Shown here: positions 1 through 7,979 of the stretch, piece after piece
Layout of the letters: every line of letters starts with the position of its first letter
Position numbering within the stretch: the stretch's first letter is position 1
Assembly: GCF_009755355.1 (NCBI RefSeq)
Contig: NZ_WQLB01000043.1
Coordinates: 1 to 29,893 of the forward strand
Direction: 5' to 3'
DNA: 29,893 bases
Source: Deinococcus arboris
Lineage (GTDB): Bacteria; Deinococcota; Deinococci; Deinococcales; Deinococcaceae
Notes under the pieces: model-generated
The model's database searches: none
Seen by the model: the letters and a program-made list of their open reading frames with translations, nothing else
Told to the model about the DNA's origin: nothing
Program-made: the position numbers and the translations under genes

Positions 1-24
1 GGGTGGTCCGGAAATTCGGTGACA

Positions 25-48
25 GTGTGCCGCCCGAACGGGCGACAC
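25..48. terminator. Terminator-like hairpin at window edge
   Basis: The arms GTGT..CGCCC and GGGCG..ACAC surround a GAAC loop, with a two-base bulge in the left arm. No T-tract follows. It may end a gene lying outside the window; the 56 bases before the IS end hold no recognisable coding sequence. Confidence 0.25.
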
Positions 49-56
49 GCTCCTGA

Positions 57-764
<708 letters not shown>

Positions 765-1399
765 TGACGAGAGACGTCCCACACACTGAGGACATTTCCA
801 GAACCCGCCCAAGTTTCTGTTCGCAGCAGCTTGAACTGCACCGCAGGACGACCCGTAAAGAGTGGGCGTCCCGCACCCGCCAGAAGCGGGAAGGTCGTGA
901 GATGCAGCTCGTCCACCAGCCCATGCACCAATAGGTGATTCCACAACGCCCGGCTCTGATAGATGAGCAGGCTGCCCTGGCCTTGCGCTTTGAGAGCGGC
1001 AATTTCAGCCTGAGCGTCCACCAAGCGGAGAATGCGCGTACTGGCCGTCCAACTGGTGAGCTCAGCAGCCGTCAAACGATCAGAAACGATGATCTTCGGA
1101 ATCACTGCCAGGCGTTCGGCAAATTCACGGCGGACGGGTGTCGCTGATGGGTCCCCAAGGACGCCTGACCAATACGTCTCATTGCCGAGAGCCGCCGCTC
1201 GCCCCCCAAGCAGCAGCGTGCTGGCCTCCTGCAGGAGCGCCGTGTTGTAGTCATCGAAGCAATCATCGTTCCGGTAATCAGGATGGCGATATCGGAAGAG
1301 GTCAGAGAAGTCGCCATTGAGAGTGTCGTAGAAGCCATCCAGGGTGACGAAATTGCTGACGATCAGTTTCCGCATAGGGACTCCAGAGTGAGCGGGCAC

Positions 1400-1430
1400 A
1401 GTATGGTTGACGGAACCGGCTGTCAGTCAA
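1400..1430 (-). promoter_or_regulatory. Possible promoter for the RibD-like gene
   Basis: On the minus strand TTGACT (1430-1425) is followed 19 bases later by CATACT (1405-1400), about 25 bases before the ATG. The -35 match is good, but the spacer is long and the -10 imperfect. Confidence 0.3.
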
Positions 1431-1559
1431 AAAGGGCGCGCTTGATGGCTGCGGACCCCCTGGTGACGCTCTCCCGCCGGCGACCTCATGAACCCCCAAA
1501 TGCGCAGCCCCAAAGCGTTCTGAACTGTGCCACAGCATCTGAATCTCAGTGAAGGCCAC

Positions 1560-2693
1560 TCATGGTGCCGGGCGTGCCACATCCGGCTGGAAGCGCCAGA
1601 GCGCTGCTGTCGGCTGAATGCCCGCGTCATACCCACCGGCAATCAGCGCGCCCCCATCCGGCAAGCGGCTCACCGTGACAAATTGGTCGTTGCCTGGCAT
1701 GGTCCCCATGACCGCGTCAAACCGGCCCAGTCCCACTCCCTGCCGCTGTTCGGTGTACACGTCTGCGCCACCCGCACCCGCCACCAGGATGCGCCCGTCA
1801 GCCAGCCGGACGACCGCGTCCGTAAACTTGTAACGGGGCCGCGTCATGCTGGCGGTCACCCGCGTGGCCTTTCTGGCAGGATCAAAGACTTCTGCACTTG
1901 TGAGGACCGTGTCCCGGTCATATCCCCGCGTGCCCCCCAGCAGCAGCACTTGACCTGAAGGCAGTAAAGTGCCGGCCAGCTTGTTACGCGGCGTTGTCAT
2001 GCGGCCTGCGGCATGAAAGGTATTGGTCTTTGGGTCGAAGAGTTCCAAGGTGTCCAGGGCGCCGCTGCGGTCGGCGTGGCCGCCTGCGATCAGGACGCGC
2101 CCGTCCATCAGCCGCACCGCCACGTGTGCGGCGCGTGCCTGGGTGAGTGAACCAACAGGGACAAACTGACCAGTCTGCGGGGTATAGACCTCCGCAGAGT
2201 TGAGTGCACGGCCCTCACGCACAGTGCCGCCAGTGATCAGGACTCGGCCGTCGGCCAGCAAGGTGGCCGTGTGCGCACTGCGCCGCTCGCGCATGGGGGT
2301 GGTCAGCGTGAAGCGGCCGGTCTGCGGGTCATACCGCTCGGCTGTGTCGACGACTCGCCCGACCGTCCAGCCGCCTGCGATGAGGACCTGGCCGTCTGCG
2401 AGTCGCGTGGCAGTCTGACTGACACGGGGGCTGGCGAGTGACCCGGTCGGGCGAAGTTGACCGGTACGGGGGTCAAACAACTCTGCGGTGGCACTCTGGG
2501 CGTCAAGCTCGCAACTGGGCCGGGTGCAGCCGCCCACGATCAGGACTTGCCCGTCCAGTAGGGTGGTGGCGGTTTGGGCCGCGCGGGGAACGGAGAGGCT
2601 GCCGGCGCGGTGCAGGCGGCCTGGAGTGGTCAAGGCCAGGGCCCCGGTGCTGAGGAGCAGGGCCATGAGCGCCACCCGGGCGGTGTTGGTCAT
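1560..2693 (-). CDS. Secreted kelch-type beta-propeller protein
   Basis: This is a predicted exported beta-propeller of about 377 residues. The start at 2693 (MTNTARVALMALLLSTGALA) begins a typical signal peptide; an in-frame ATG three codons upstream (2702) is equally possible, and GGAG lies close before 2693. Seven kelch-like blades follow, each with a DG(Q/R)VLI(A/T)GG core and an AELFDP or AEVFDP strand: for example DGQVLIVGG, DGQVLIAGG, DGRVLITGG, DGRVLIAGG, SGQVLLLGG, DGRILVAGA and DGGALIAGG. Such propellers usually bind proteins or glycans, sometimes as galactose-oxidase-like folds, but no catalytic residues are recognisable here. The gene stands alone between the RibD-like gene and a decayed stretch. 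The upstream 74-codon extension of the open frame looks non-coding and was excluded. Confidence 0.82.
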   Translation of the reverse strand: MTNTARVALMALLLSTGALALTTPGRLHRAGSLSVPRAAQTATTLLDGQVLIVGGCTRPSCELDAQSATAELFDPRTGQLRPTGSLASPRVSQTATRLADGQVLIAGGWTVGRVVDTAERYDPQTGRFTLTTPMRERRSAHTATLLADGRVLITGGTVREGRALNSAEVYTPQTGQFVPVGSLTQARAAHVAVRLMDGRVLIAGGHADRSGALDTLELFDPKTNTFHAAGRMTTPRNKLAGTLLPSGQVLLLGGTRGYDRDTVLTSAEVFDPARKATRVTASMTRPRYKFTDAVVRLADGRILVAGAGGADVYTEQRQGVGLGRFDAVMGTMPGNDQFVTVSRLPDGGALIAGGYDAGIQPTAALWRFQPDVARPAP

Positions 2694-2975
2694 TGGCTCC
2701 ATCGTAGCCGGTTGGGTGAGGGGTGACGGTTGCGACTCGTGCTGGGGCTGTTCAGCCACCAAAGGGTAAAGCACGGAGCCTGAAGGAGCTGAGCGGCGTA
2801 CGGCTACGTCCACCAGAGAGGGCGTCACTCCCCATCTTGACTGCGTCGTTAAGGCTTCATTTGACTTTCTCGACGGATCTACTTCTTGCGTCACGTCCAG
2901 AACAAGGGAGCTCACTGGCCTGACTACCGATGATTCGGACAGTTTGAGGCCGCTTTGAGACCGAAGTCCAGTGGC

Positions 2976-3143
2976 CTAGACGGCATGGTTGTGAATTCGT
3001 CGAAGTAGGGCATCCAGGCCGAGCTGCGAGAACATCACTTCGGTGAAGAGGGCGTTATAGGCCCAGCATTTCATGTCCTTCAGGTAAGACACCAGCCTCT
3101 GGCCCCTGCCCGATTGCCACACTGCTTCCAAGCAATCAACCAT
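2976..3143 (-). pseudogene. Decayed coding stretch, 55-residue open end
   Basis: From ATG at 3143 the minus strand reads a 55-residue frame ending in LRRIHNHAV, with a protein-like composition (VSYLKDMKCWAYNALF near its middle). Directly upstream, in a different frame, bases ~3290-3130 read PLKRTEGDSGIPFSARLLEV and then ERACGTGSLTLDIATVRL before a TGA. The two pieces look like parts of one former gene broken by a frameshift. I do not recognise the family. The rest of 2703-3340 shows no better coding frame. Confidence 0.3.
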
Positions 3144-3338
3144 GTTCCAGGCGCACGGTGGCGATGTCCAGCGTCAGCGACCCCGTACCACAGGCCCTCT
3201 CAAATGAGCCGGCCACCTCCAGAAGTCTGGCGGAGAAGGGTATGCCGGAATCCCCCTCAGTCCTCTTCAGTGGAATGGAGTTCGTTCAGCAGAGTTCCTG
3301 GCCGCGCCCAGCGCACCACTGTCTGACGCGAAGTTCGC

Positions 3339-3344
3339 TAGAAT
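3339..3344 (+). promoter_or_regulatory. Candidate -10 box for the structured leader
   Basis: TAGAAT lies seven bases before the first base of the GCAA-capped hairpin at 3351, which would place transcription start at the base of that hairpin. No convincing -35 hexamer is visible at the right distance. Confidence 0.35.
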
Positions 3345-3350
3345 AAGGGG

Positions 3351-3459
3351 GTCCCAGCAATGGGACGGGGTGCATGACAACCGGGAGGGAGGCGCAGCAC
3401 GGGACATGCGAACACGCACCCGATTGCGACTCGGGTGCGTGAAAAGGAGGTGATTCCTT
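3351..3459 (+). ncRNA. Structured 5' leader of the 43-residue peptide gene
   Basis: This ~109-nt leader holds an ordered series of stems. P1, 3351-3366, is GTCCCA-GCAA-TGGGAC, a six-pair stem with a GNRA tetraloop. P2 is closed by GCATG 3372-3376 with CATGC 3405-3409. P3, 3415-3439, is CGCACCCGA/TCGGGTGCG with a seven-base loop. Next comes AAGGAGGTGAT (3444-3454), an 11-base match to the Shine-Dalgarno consensus, whose AAGGA can pair with TCCTT (3455-3459) just before the ATG. That layout (tetraloop stem, multistem core, sequesterable ribosome site) is what a cis-regulatory RNA or antisense-controlled toxin mRNA looks like. It matches no riboswitch class that I recognise. The pairings are read by eye; the function is inference. 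Confidence 0.45.
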
Positions 3460-3591
3460 ATGGCTAGACACCGTAAGGATACACCGAAGCGCCCGCAAAC
3501 GCCAGGGAAGTGGGGTGAAGTGGCCGTCCTCGTGACGGCCCTCGGCACCCTCCTCACTGGCCTTGCGGCGCTTCTCAACGCCCTGAAATAA
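3460..3591 (+). CDS. 43-residue basic single-helix membrane peptide
   Basis: The gene starts at ATG 3460 and ends at TAA 3589-3591, giving 43 residues. The first 18 are strongly basic (MARHRKDTPKRPQTPGKW) and residues 20-42 form one hydrophobic helix (GEVAVLVTALGTLLTGLAAL, then LNALK). The ribosome site AAGGAGGTGAT sits nine bases upstream, the strongest in the window, so translation is very likely real despite the short length. The topology resembles small membrane regulators, holin-like peptides and type I toxins; sequence alone cannot separate these. A GC-rich hairpin follows at 3621-3647. The neighbours are a decayed gene upstream and a convergent GGDEF gene downstream, so it is a single-gene unit. 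Confidence 0.68.
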   Translation: MARHRKDTPKRPQTPGKWGEVAVLVTALGTLLTGLAALLNALK

Positions 3592-3620
3592 ACCTCTCGC
3601 TCCCGGTTCGCACTTCTGAT

Positions 3621-3647
3621 CTGCCCTCAGCTCACCGCTGGGGGCAG
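3621..3647 (+). terminator. Hairpin terminator after the 43-residue peptide gene
   Basis: CTGCCCTCAGC pairs with GCTGGGGGCAG around a TCACC loop, an 11-pair stem with one G-U pair. No long T-run follows. It also lies 45 bases beyond the end of the convergent GGDEF gene and could serve both. Confidence 0.5.
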
Positions 3648-3692
3648 GTCTGTGCCGCGGCAGGCCACCGACTCAAGTCCCTGTCCGAACAC

Positions 3693-4808
3693 TTAACTCA
3701 GTGTGATGTCCTGCACCTCCGACAAGTGAGGCTGACGGAGTTCCGCTCGGTCCCGTCCACCTGTCTTTGCCTCATAGAGGCGCGCATCCGCCAGGCGTAG
3801 CCACTCCTCCACTGTCTCGACCTCGGCCCGCGCCGCGCCCCCCAGACTCACCGTCACCCTGACACCTTTCCAGCTTCCCTGTTGCCTTACGCGCGCCAGC
3901 AGGGCTTCTGCGACCGTTTCCACCTCTCCACCACCTGGTAGAAGGACCAAAAACTCTTCCCCGCCCCACCGCGCCACATGACCATGCGCGCCGACTCCCT
4001 GCTTCAGGCAGCCGGCCACGCTCTGCAGCACTTGATCTCCAACGTCATGCCCAAACCGGTCATTAATCCGTTTGAAGCGGTCCACATCAACCAGAAAGAC
4101 CGCTGCCCGCGGGGAGAGAGAGAACGTGGCCTGTACGCGGGTCAGCATGGCTCGCCGGTTGGCCAGGCCCGTCAGGAGGTCTGTGTTCGCCAGCGCCTCA
4201 AACGCCGCCGTTTCTGCCCGCTCAATCGTGATATTGCGCCCGAACGTCGACAGGTGCGCCGCCAACACCCCGGCCAGGCCCACATTCCAAAGCAGCGAGT
4301 ACGGGCCACCGTGGACCAACAACGCCACGCCCACGGCCAAGAGAAGGGCCCCTGTATACAACACGGCCTGTGCCAAGGGAAGCACACTGAACCCAGCCAG
4401 AAGGAGGAACACGCACCCAAACAGGATGTCTGCCGTCAACGGTGCGGTTTGCAGCGCCAACTGCGCGGTCACTAAGCCGCTCGCCGCCGCGAGAATGCCG
4501 TAGTCTACCCACTGCCACGGGATCCGCTGTGACCAGAGTAGACCCCACGCCAGGAGGCAGATCACGCTGCCAGTGAGCGGCCACCAAATGGGTGGTCCCG
4601 TCCCAATCACCATCAACATCAGGGCCGTCAAGAGCTGTAAGCCCGCACCCAGCCCAGACACCCAGAGGTAAGCGGTGCGGCGCTGCTCTTCCGTGAGTCG
4701 CCAGCGGTAGGGAACGGGCTCGCCTGAGCGCGTGCGTTGTGCAGCTGTAAGAAGGGTCCGCGTTTTCAAGCGTGTTGATCTCCCAATGATCCCGCTGGTC
4801 TCTGTCAC
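3693..4808 (-). CDS. Membrane-bound GGDEF diguanylate cyclase
   Basis: The 371-residue protein is predicted to make cyclic di-GMP from GTP at the membrane. A cytoplasmic N-terminal tail of about 45 residues is followed by five or six hydrophobic segments between residues 46 and 190. The GGDEF domain runs from ~207 to 360, with the NTDLLTGLANRRAM entry motif, the metal-binding DVDRFKRIND and the active-site GGEEF at 282-286. GGEEF is an active variant in this family. The inhibitory I-site (RxxD just before the signature) is absent, the equivalent residues being GAHG, so product inhibition through that site is not expected. The membrane part resembles no sensor domain that I can name. It has no close upstream partner and appears monocistronic. 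Confidence 0.88.
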   Translation of the reverse strand: MTETSGIIGRSTRLKTRTLLTAAQRTRSGEPVPYRWRLTEEQRRTAYLWVSGLGAGLQLLTALMLMVIGTGPPIWWPLTGSVICLLAWGLLWSQRIPWQWVDYGILAAASGLVTAQLALQTAPLTADILFGCVFLLLAGFSVLPLAQAVLYTGALLLAVGVALLVHGGPYSLLWNVGLAGVLAAHLSTFGRNITIERAETAAFEALANTDLLTGLANRRAMLTRVQATFSLSPRAAVFLVDVDRFKRINDRFGHDVGDQVLQSVAGCLKQGVGAHGHVARWGGEEFLVLLPGGGEVETVAEALLARVRQQGSWKGVRVTVSLGGAARAEVETVEEWLRLADARLYEAKTGGRDRAELRQPHLSEVQDITLS

Positions 4809-5290
4809 CAGTGTCGTCCCGTCACGCTCACAAAACGCGCACTTTCAACTTCAGCGCTCTTGAGGCGATTGCACAGACCGTCACGTTGATCGCTGCGCCG
4901 CTTAGCAACAGCCGCAATACGAGTGGTCAGAGCAGACCCGCACCATGCGAAAAACTCCAGACGACGCCTTGCCTGTGGAGTGGGCGGCCCTGACCCTCAG
5001 GTCAGTTCAAATCAAGGGCATGGATTCAGCACAACAGCCCATTCGTGAATCACACGGTTCGGCCCTGCAGCCCTGATAGGTCCCTGGCCGCGCCAAGACA
5101 AAATCTGCGTGAGGGACACCCGCTAGAAGAGTTCACTCGGTGCGATGATCTACCCCGCCAGACGCACCTTCCTCTGGCGGTTGACGCCCTTTCCCTTTGG
5201 CGTTCTGGACCAGCCAGACGCACGTACAGGACACCCGAACTGTGCTGACAACGTCTTTCCTGGGCTTTTAGTGTGCAGCAAACTCTACTC
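4809..5290. other. Intergenic, no convincing gene
   Basis: The stretch between the divergent GGDEF and DUF6985-like genes holds a possible 43-codon frame at 4945-5076 (+) starting MRKTPDDALPVEW, without a ribosome site, and a hairpin CGCCAGA/TCTGGCG at 5156-5179. Neither is strong evidence of a gene. Confidence 0.4.
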
Positions 5291-5836
5291 ATGTCCATCC
5301 AGCCACCCTTCACTTCACTCACCTTCAAAGATGAGAACTGGTGGAGTACAGTGCCTTTACCTGTCCCGTTTTTCGATGGATTGGCACTTCCCTTCAACTT
5401 TAATGTCGATCCTGACAGTGCTCAGTGGGAAACTGCGCAAGCAGCGGCCCTCGCCTTCCTCAACCTGACCGCGAAGGCCCGCGAACAAGCGACCCCACCT
5501 GTCCTGGCCGACCTCCACTTCAGTCTCGAGGTCACGTCGTACGGCGACGAGGACTACGAAGCAGAGATGGCGGCCATCAGGACTTCAGACGCCCTCTGGA
5601 CGCAGGTCACGCCGAAAGCGGTCTGGGTCGTCTGTCCATCAGAGGCACCAGGGACACCGTATGTACTTGTCTTCACCGAGCCCAGCTGGGAACAGGAGCA
5701 TGGCCTCCAATTGGTCCTTCGCTGGGGAGATCAATTGGTCTGCCTCAGGCCGAACGAGTTGGGCCTTCCAGATTTGACCAATCCTCAGCGGCAGGGTGTC
5801 GTAAACCCGCCACTGGACCTCAACGACGCGGGATGA
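5291..5836 (+). CDS. DUF6985-like protein
   Basis: This is a soluble acidic protein of 181 residues from ATG 5291; a GTG at 5273 would add six. No signal peptide or membrane helix is present. The C-terminal third, with PYVLVFTEPSWEQEHGLQLV followed by LRWGDQLVCLRPNELG, resembles the DUF6985 domain seen in small bacterial proteins often found near toxin or immunity genes. The N-terminal half (FDGLALPFNF, then a helical AQAAALAFLNLTAKAREQ) also fits that family. The function is unknown. The base composition and third-position GC bias look like a real gene. No ribosome site is obvious, which is common for leaderless deinococcal messages. The family assignment is from memory and moderately sure. 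Confidence 0.65.
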   Translation: MSIQPPFTSLTFKDENWWSTVPLPVPFFDGLALPFNFNVDPDSAQWETAQAAALAFLNLTAKAREQATPPVLADLHFSLEVTSYGDEDYEAEMAAIRTSDALWTQVTPKAVWVVCPSEAPGTPYVLVFTEPSWEQEHGLQLVLRWGDQLVCLRPNELGLPDLTNPQRQGVVNPPLDLNDAG

Positions 5837-6024
5837 CTCATGCAGTCTGTCCAGCAGTTCGGAAGATCACCGCAAACTGTAAGTGTCCACCCTCGGTCTT
5901 CCGTCTACTCACAAGCTGCATCAGGTCGCCCGATGCATGTCCCTACACCCCCCCATCATGACCTTACCCGGCGGGTGGTAAGGAACAATGCAGAACCACA
6001 GGGCGCGCTGTACTGAACTGCAGC

Positions 6025-7170
6025 ATGCCTGACTGGTCGTACCGTCCTCTCCTGCGGCCACTCCTCTTCTGGCTGCCCCCTGACCACGCCCAGCGCCTCA
6101 CCCTCACGGTACTCAGCCGAGTCGGCACCCATCCCAGAGGCCGGCAACTGCTGGACCTCGTGGGTCGTCTCCGACCTCACCCGTCTCTCCAGCGGGTCCT
6201 TCTCGGCTTCACCTTCCGGGCGCCCGTCGGGCTGGGCGCCGGCGTAGATGTCGGTGGCCAGGCCGCCGCAGGGCTCTGCACTTTCGGCCTGGGCTTTCTT
6301 GAAGTCGGCCCACTCACGTTGGACCCAGTTCCGTCTTCTCCGCAAGACCCCCTGGCAGTTCGCAATCCTAGGACAGAGACTTTGCAGAGCGGTCACCGCC
6401 TCATCAACCAGGGCGTCCACGCGGCACGCGTGGCCCTGGCGGGACAGCACCAGCCAGGCGTGCCCCTCCTGGCCCGTCTGGCACACGCACCGGACGCGAC
6501 TGGACCTCAAGTGATTGCCGAATGGCATGAGCAGATTCAAGTCCTTCAACCGGTGGTCGACCTCTTCACCTTGGACATCACAGCGGCCGCAGTGCCCCAG
6601 TTGTACGCTGACACACTGCGCAGACTGGCGGCCGCGTCCGCCCGGCCTGTACTGCTGGCTGTGCCGCCTGATTTATCAGCAGAGCACCTGGCCAGCGTCT
6701 GCGCCATCATCCGTGCTGCTGCGCTGCCTGGCGTCCTGATCAAAGACACGCAGGCCTCCTCTCAGGGGCAGACAACTGGACCAGCCAGCTTCGCGCCGAC
6801 CCTCCAGACCCTGGGCCAGGTGCGTCAACAGTTGGGGCCTGAGGCCCTCATCGTGGCGGGCAGCGCCCACACTCCGGAAGAGATCCACAGCCTCCTGGCG
6901 TCGGGGGCCAACTTGGTGCATCTGCGGGCCGGCCTGATCTATCACGGCCCTGGTCTCGCGCACCGCGTGCACGAAACACTGGCCCTGAGCGCACCGCCGC
7001 CGCCCACCCCCCGCGGCTGGCTCTGGATGCTCCTGCTTGGTCTTGGGCTCACTCTGGGGGGAGTGCTGGCAAGTTGGATCGGGCTCCAGTGGGTCGTCTT
7101 ACCTTACGACGAAGCCTTTCTCCGTCAGGGGGGCCCTGGACTGGAGGACCTGAACCCTGCGCGTTCCTGA
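6025..7170 (+). CDS. Dihydroorotate dehydrogenase-like protein, catalytically degenerate, N-terminal half of a split fusion
   Basis: The overall plan follows class 2 dihydroorotate dehydrogenase: RPLLRPLLFWLPPDHAQRLT at the N-terminus, APVGLGAGVD (family NPLGLAAGLDK), FGLGFLEVGPLTLDPVPSSP, LAVPPDLSAEHL (family KIAPDLS) and SGANLVHLRAGLIYHGPGL near residue 310. Key residues are gone: the Lys after AGxD, the NISSPNTPG segment with the catalytic Ser, the Lys before the APDL motif and the GVGGI phosphate site are all replaced. A pyrimidine-synthesis role is therefore unlikely. From residue ~335 a transmembrane helix (GWLWMLLLGLGLTLGGVLAS) leads to VVLPYDEAFL, and the frame stops at 7170. Fused relatives that I recall continue into a multi-helix membrane domain, which here follows in the -1 frame. 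Confidence 0.72.
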   Translation: MPDWSYRPLLRPLLFWLPPDHAQRLTLTVLSRVGTHPRGRQLLDLVGRLRPHPSLQRVLLGFTFRAPVGLGAGVDVGGQAAAGLCTFGLGFLEVGPLTLDPVPSSPQDPLAVRNPRTETLQSGHRLINQGVHAARVALAGQHQPGVPLLARLAHAPDATGPQVIAEWHEQIQVLQPVVDLFTLDITAAAVPQLYADTLRRLAAASARPVLLAVPPDLSAEHLASVCAIIRAAALPGVLIKDTQASSQGQTTGPASFAPTLQTLGQVRQQLGPEALIVAGSAHTPEEIHSLLASGANLVHLRAGLIYHGPGLAHRVHETLALSAPPPPTPRGWLWMLLLGLGLTLGGVLASWIGLQWVVLPYDEAFLRQGGPGLEDLNPARS

Positions 7171-7925
7171 CGCATGACCGGCTGACCCTGGCGGGCACCA
7201 TGGTGTCGCTGGGCGTGCTGTATGCCGGGCTGGCCTGCGGCCCCTTGCGGCGCGGGCGGGCCTGGGCCTGGGACGCGCTGCGGTGGTCTGGCGGCGTGGG
7301 CTTTCTGAGCTTCGGGTTGTTCCTGGGCTACGGTTATTTTGATCCGCTGCACGCTACGGTTTCGCTGCTGCTTTTGCCTCTCTTTGTGCTGGGCCTCCGG
7401 GACCGACCCCAAGCAGAAGGACTGGCTGATGGGCCTGACCTGCGCAATGACCGCCGCTGGCAGCTGGGCATGGCAGGTCAACTGCTGTGGGTCGCCACAG
7501 GAACAGGGTTGATGCTGGCCGGCTTGACCATCTGCTTTGTTGGGGTGACCCAGGTCTTCGTGCCGCAGGACCTGATGTTTCTGCACACGACGCCCGAGGC
7601 GCTGAGGACCGTTAATACCAATCTGGTGCCGCTGATCGCGCATGACCGGGCCGGATTTGGTGGGGCCCTGGTTTCGAGTGGCATCGGGGTGCTGCTCAGC
7701 GTGCTGTGGGGCTACCGGCGTGGCGCCCGGTGGTTGTGGTGGACCCTCCTGGCGTCGGGGGTGCCTGGGTTTACGGCGGCGCTGTGGGTCCATCACCATG
7801 TGGGCTACCTGGAGTTCTGGCATCTGGCGCCGGCGTGGCTGGGGTTGGCGCTGTTTGTGGGCGCCCTGGGGCTCTCTGCGGGCTTCTTGCATGACCAGGC
7901 GCAGCGAGCAGTGGATAACCCGTAG
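7074..7925 (+). CDS. Multi-helix membrane domain, C-terminal half of a split DHODH-like fusion
   Basis: The open frame overlaps the previous gene by 97 bases, but its true homologous part begins at AFLTHDRLTLAGTMVSLGVL near base 7160. About seven hydrophobic helices follow (YAGLACGPL, FGLFLGYGYFDPLHA, LLLLPLFVLGL, LWVATGTGLMLAGL, GGALVSSGIGVLLSVLWG, WWTLLASGVPGF, WLGLALFVGAL). Motifs such as GVTQVFVPQDLMFL, LVPLIAHDRAGFGGAL and HHHVGYLEFWHLAP are well preserved, with His and Asp residues suggesting metal or quinone contact, although this is inference. No independent start with a ribosome site is apparent; ATG at 7200 would remove the first helix context. It is probably the second half of one original fusion gene (6025-7925). 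Confidence 0.68.
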   Translation: MDRAPVGRLTLRRSLSPSGGPWTGGPEPCAFLTHDRLTLAGTMVSLGVLYAGLACGPLRRGRAWAWDALRWSGGVGFLSFGLFLGYGYFDPLHATVSLLLLPLFVLGLRDRPQAEGLADGPDLRNDRRWQLGMAGQLLWVATGTGLMLAGLTICFVGVTQVFVPQDLMFLHTTPEALRTVNTNLVPLIAHDRAGFGGALVSSGIGVLLSVLWGYRRGARWLWWTLLASGVPGFTAALWVHHHVGYLEFWHLAPAWLGLALFVGALGLSAGFLHDQAQRAVDNP

Positions 7926-7979
7926 AAGCCAGATGAAAGTCGCGGCGAGCCCAACTCTGTGTTGAAATGAGCGGTGACG

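Noticed and set aside
1376..1399. N-terminal extension of the RibD-like protein to the ATG at 1399
   Set aside because: ATG 1375 has a well-placed GGAG and begins the conserved [15 protein letters not shown]; the extra eight residues are not family-like.
4945..5076. 43-codon plus-strand frame in the gap before the DUF6985-like gene
   Set aside because: It has no ribosome site, no hydrophobic segment and no related sequence in the window; not enough to call a gene.
7074..7170. Programmed frameshift joining the two halves of the DHODH-like fusion
   Set aside because: No classical slippery heptamer or following pseudoknot was seen near 7155-7170; mutation or sequencing error is simpler.
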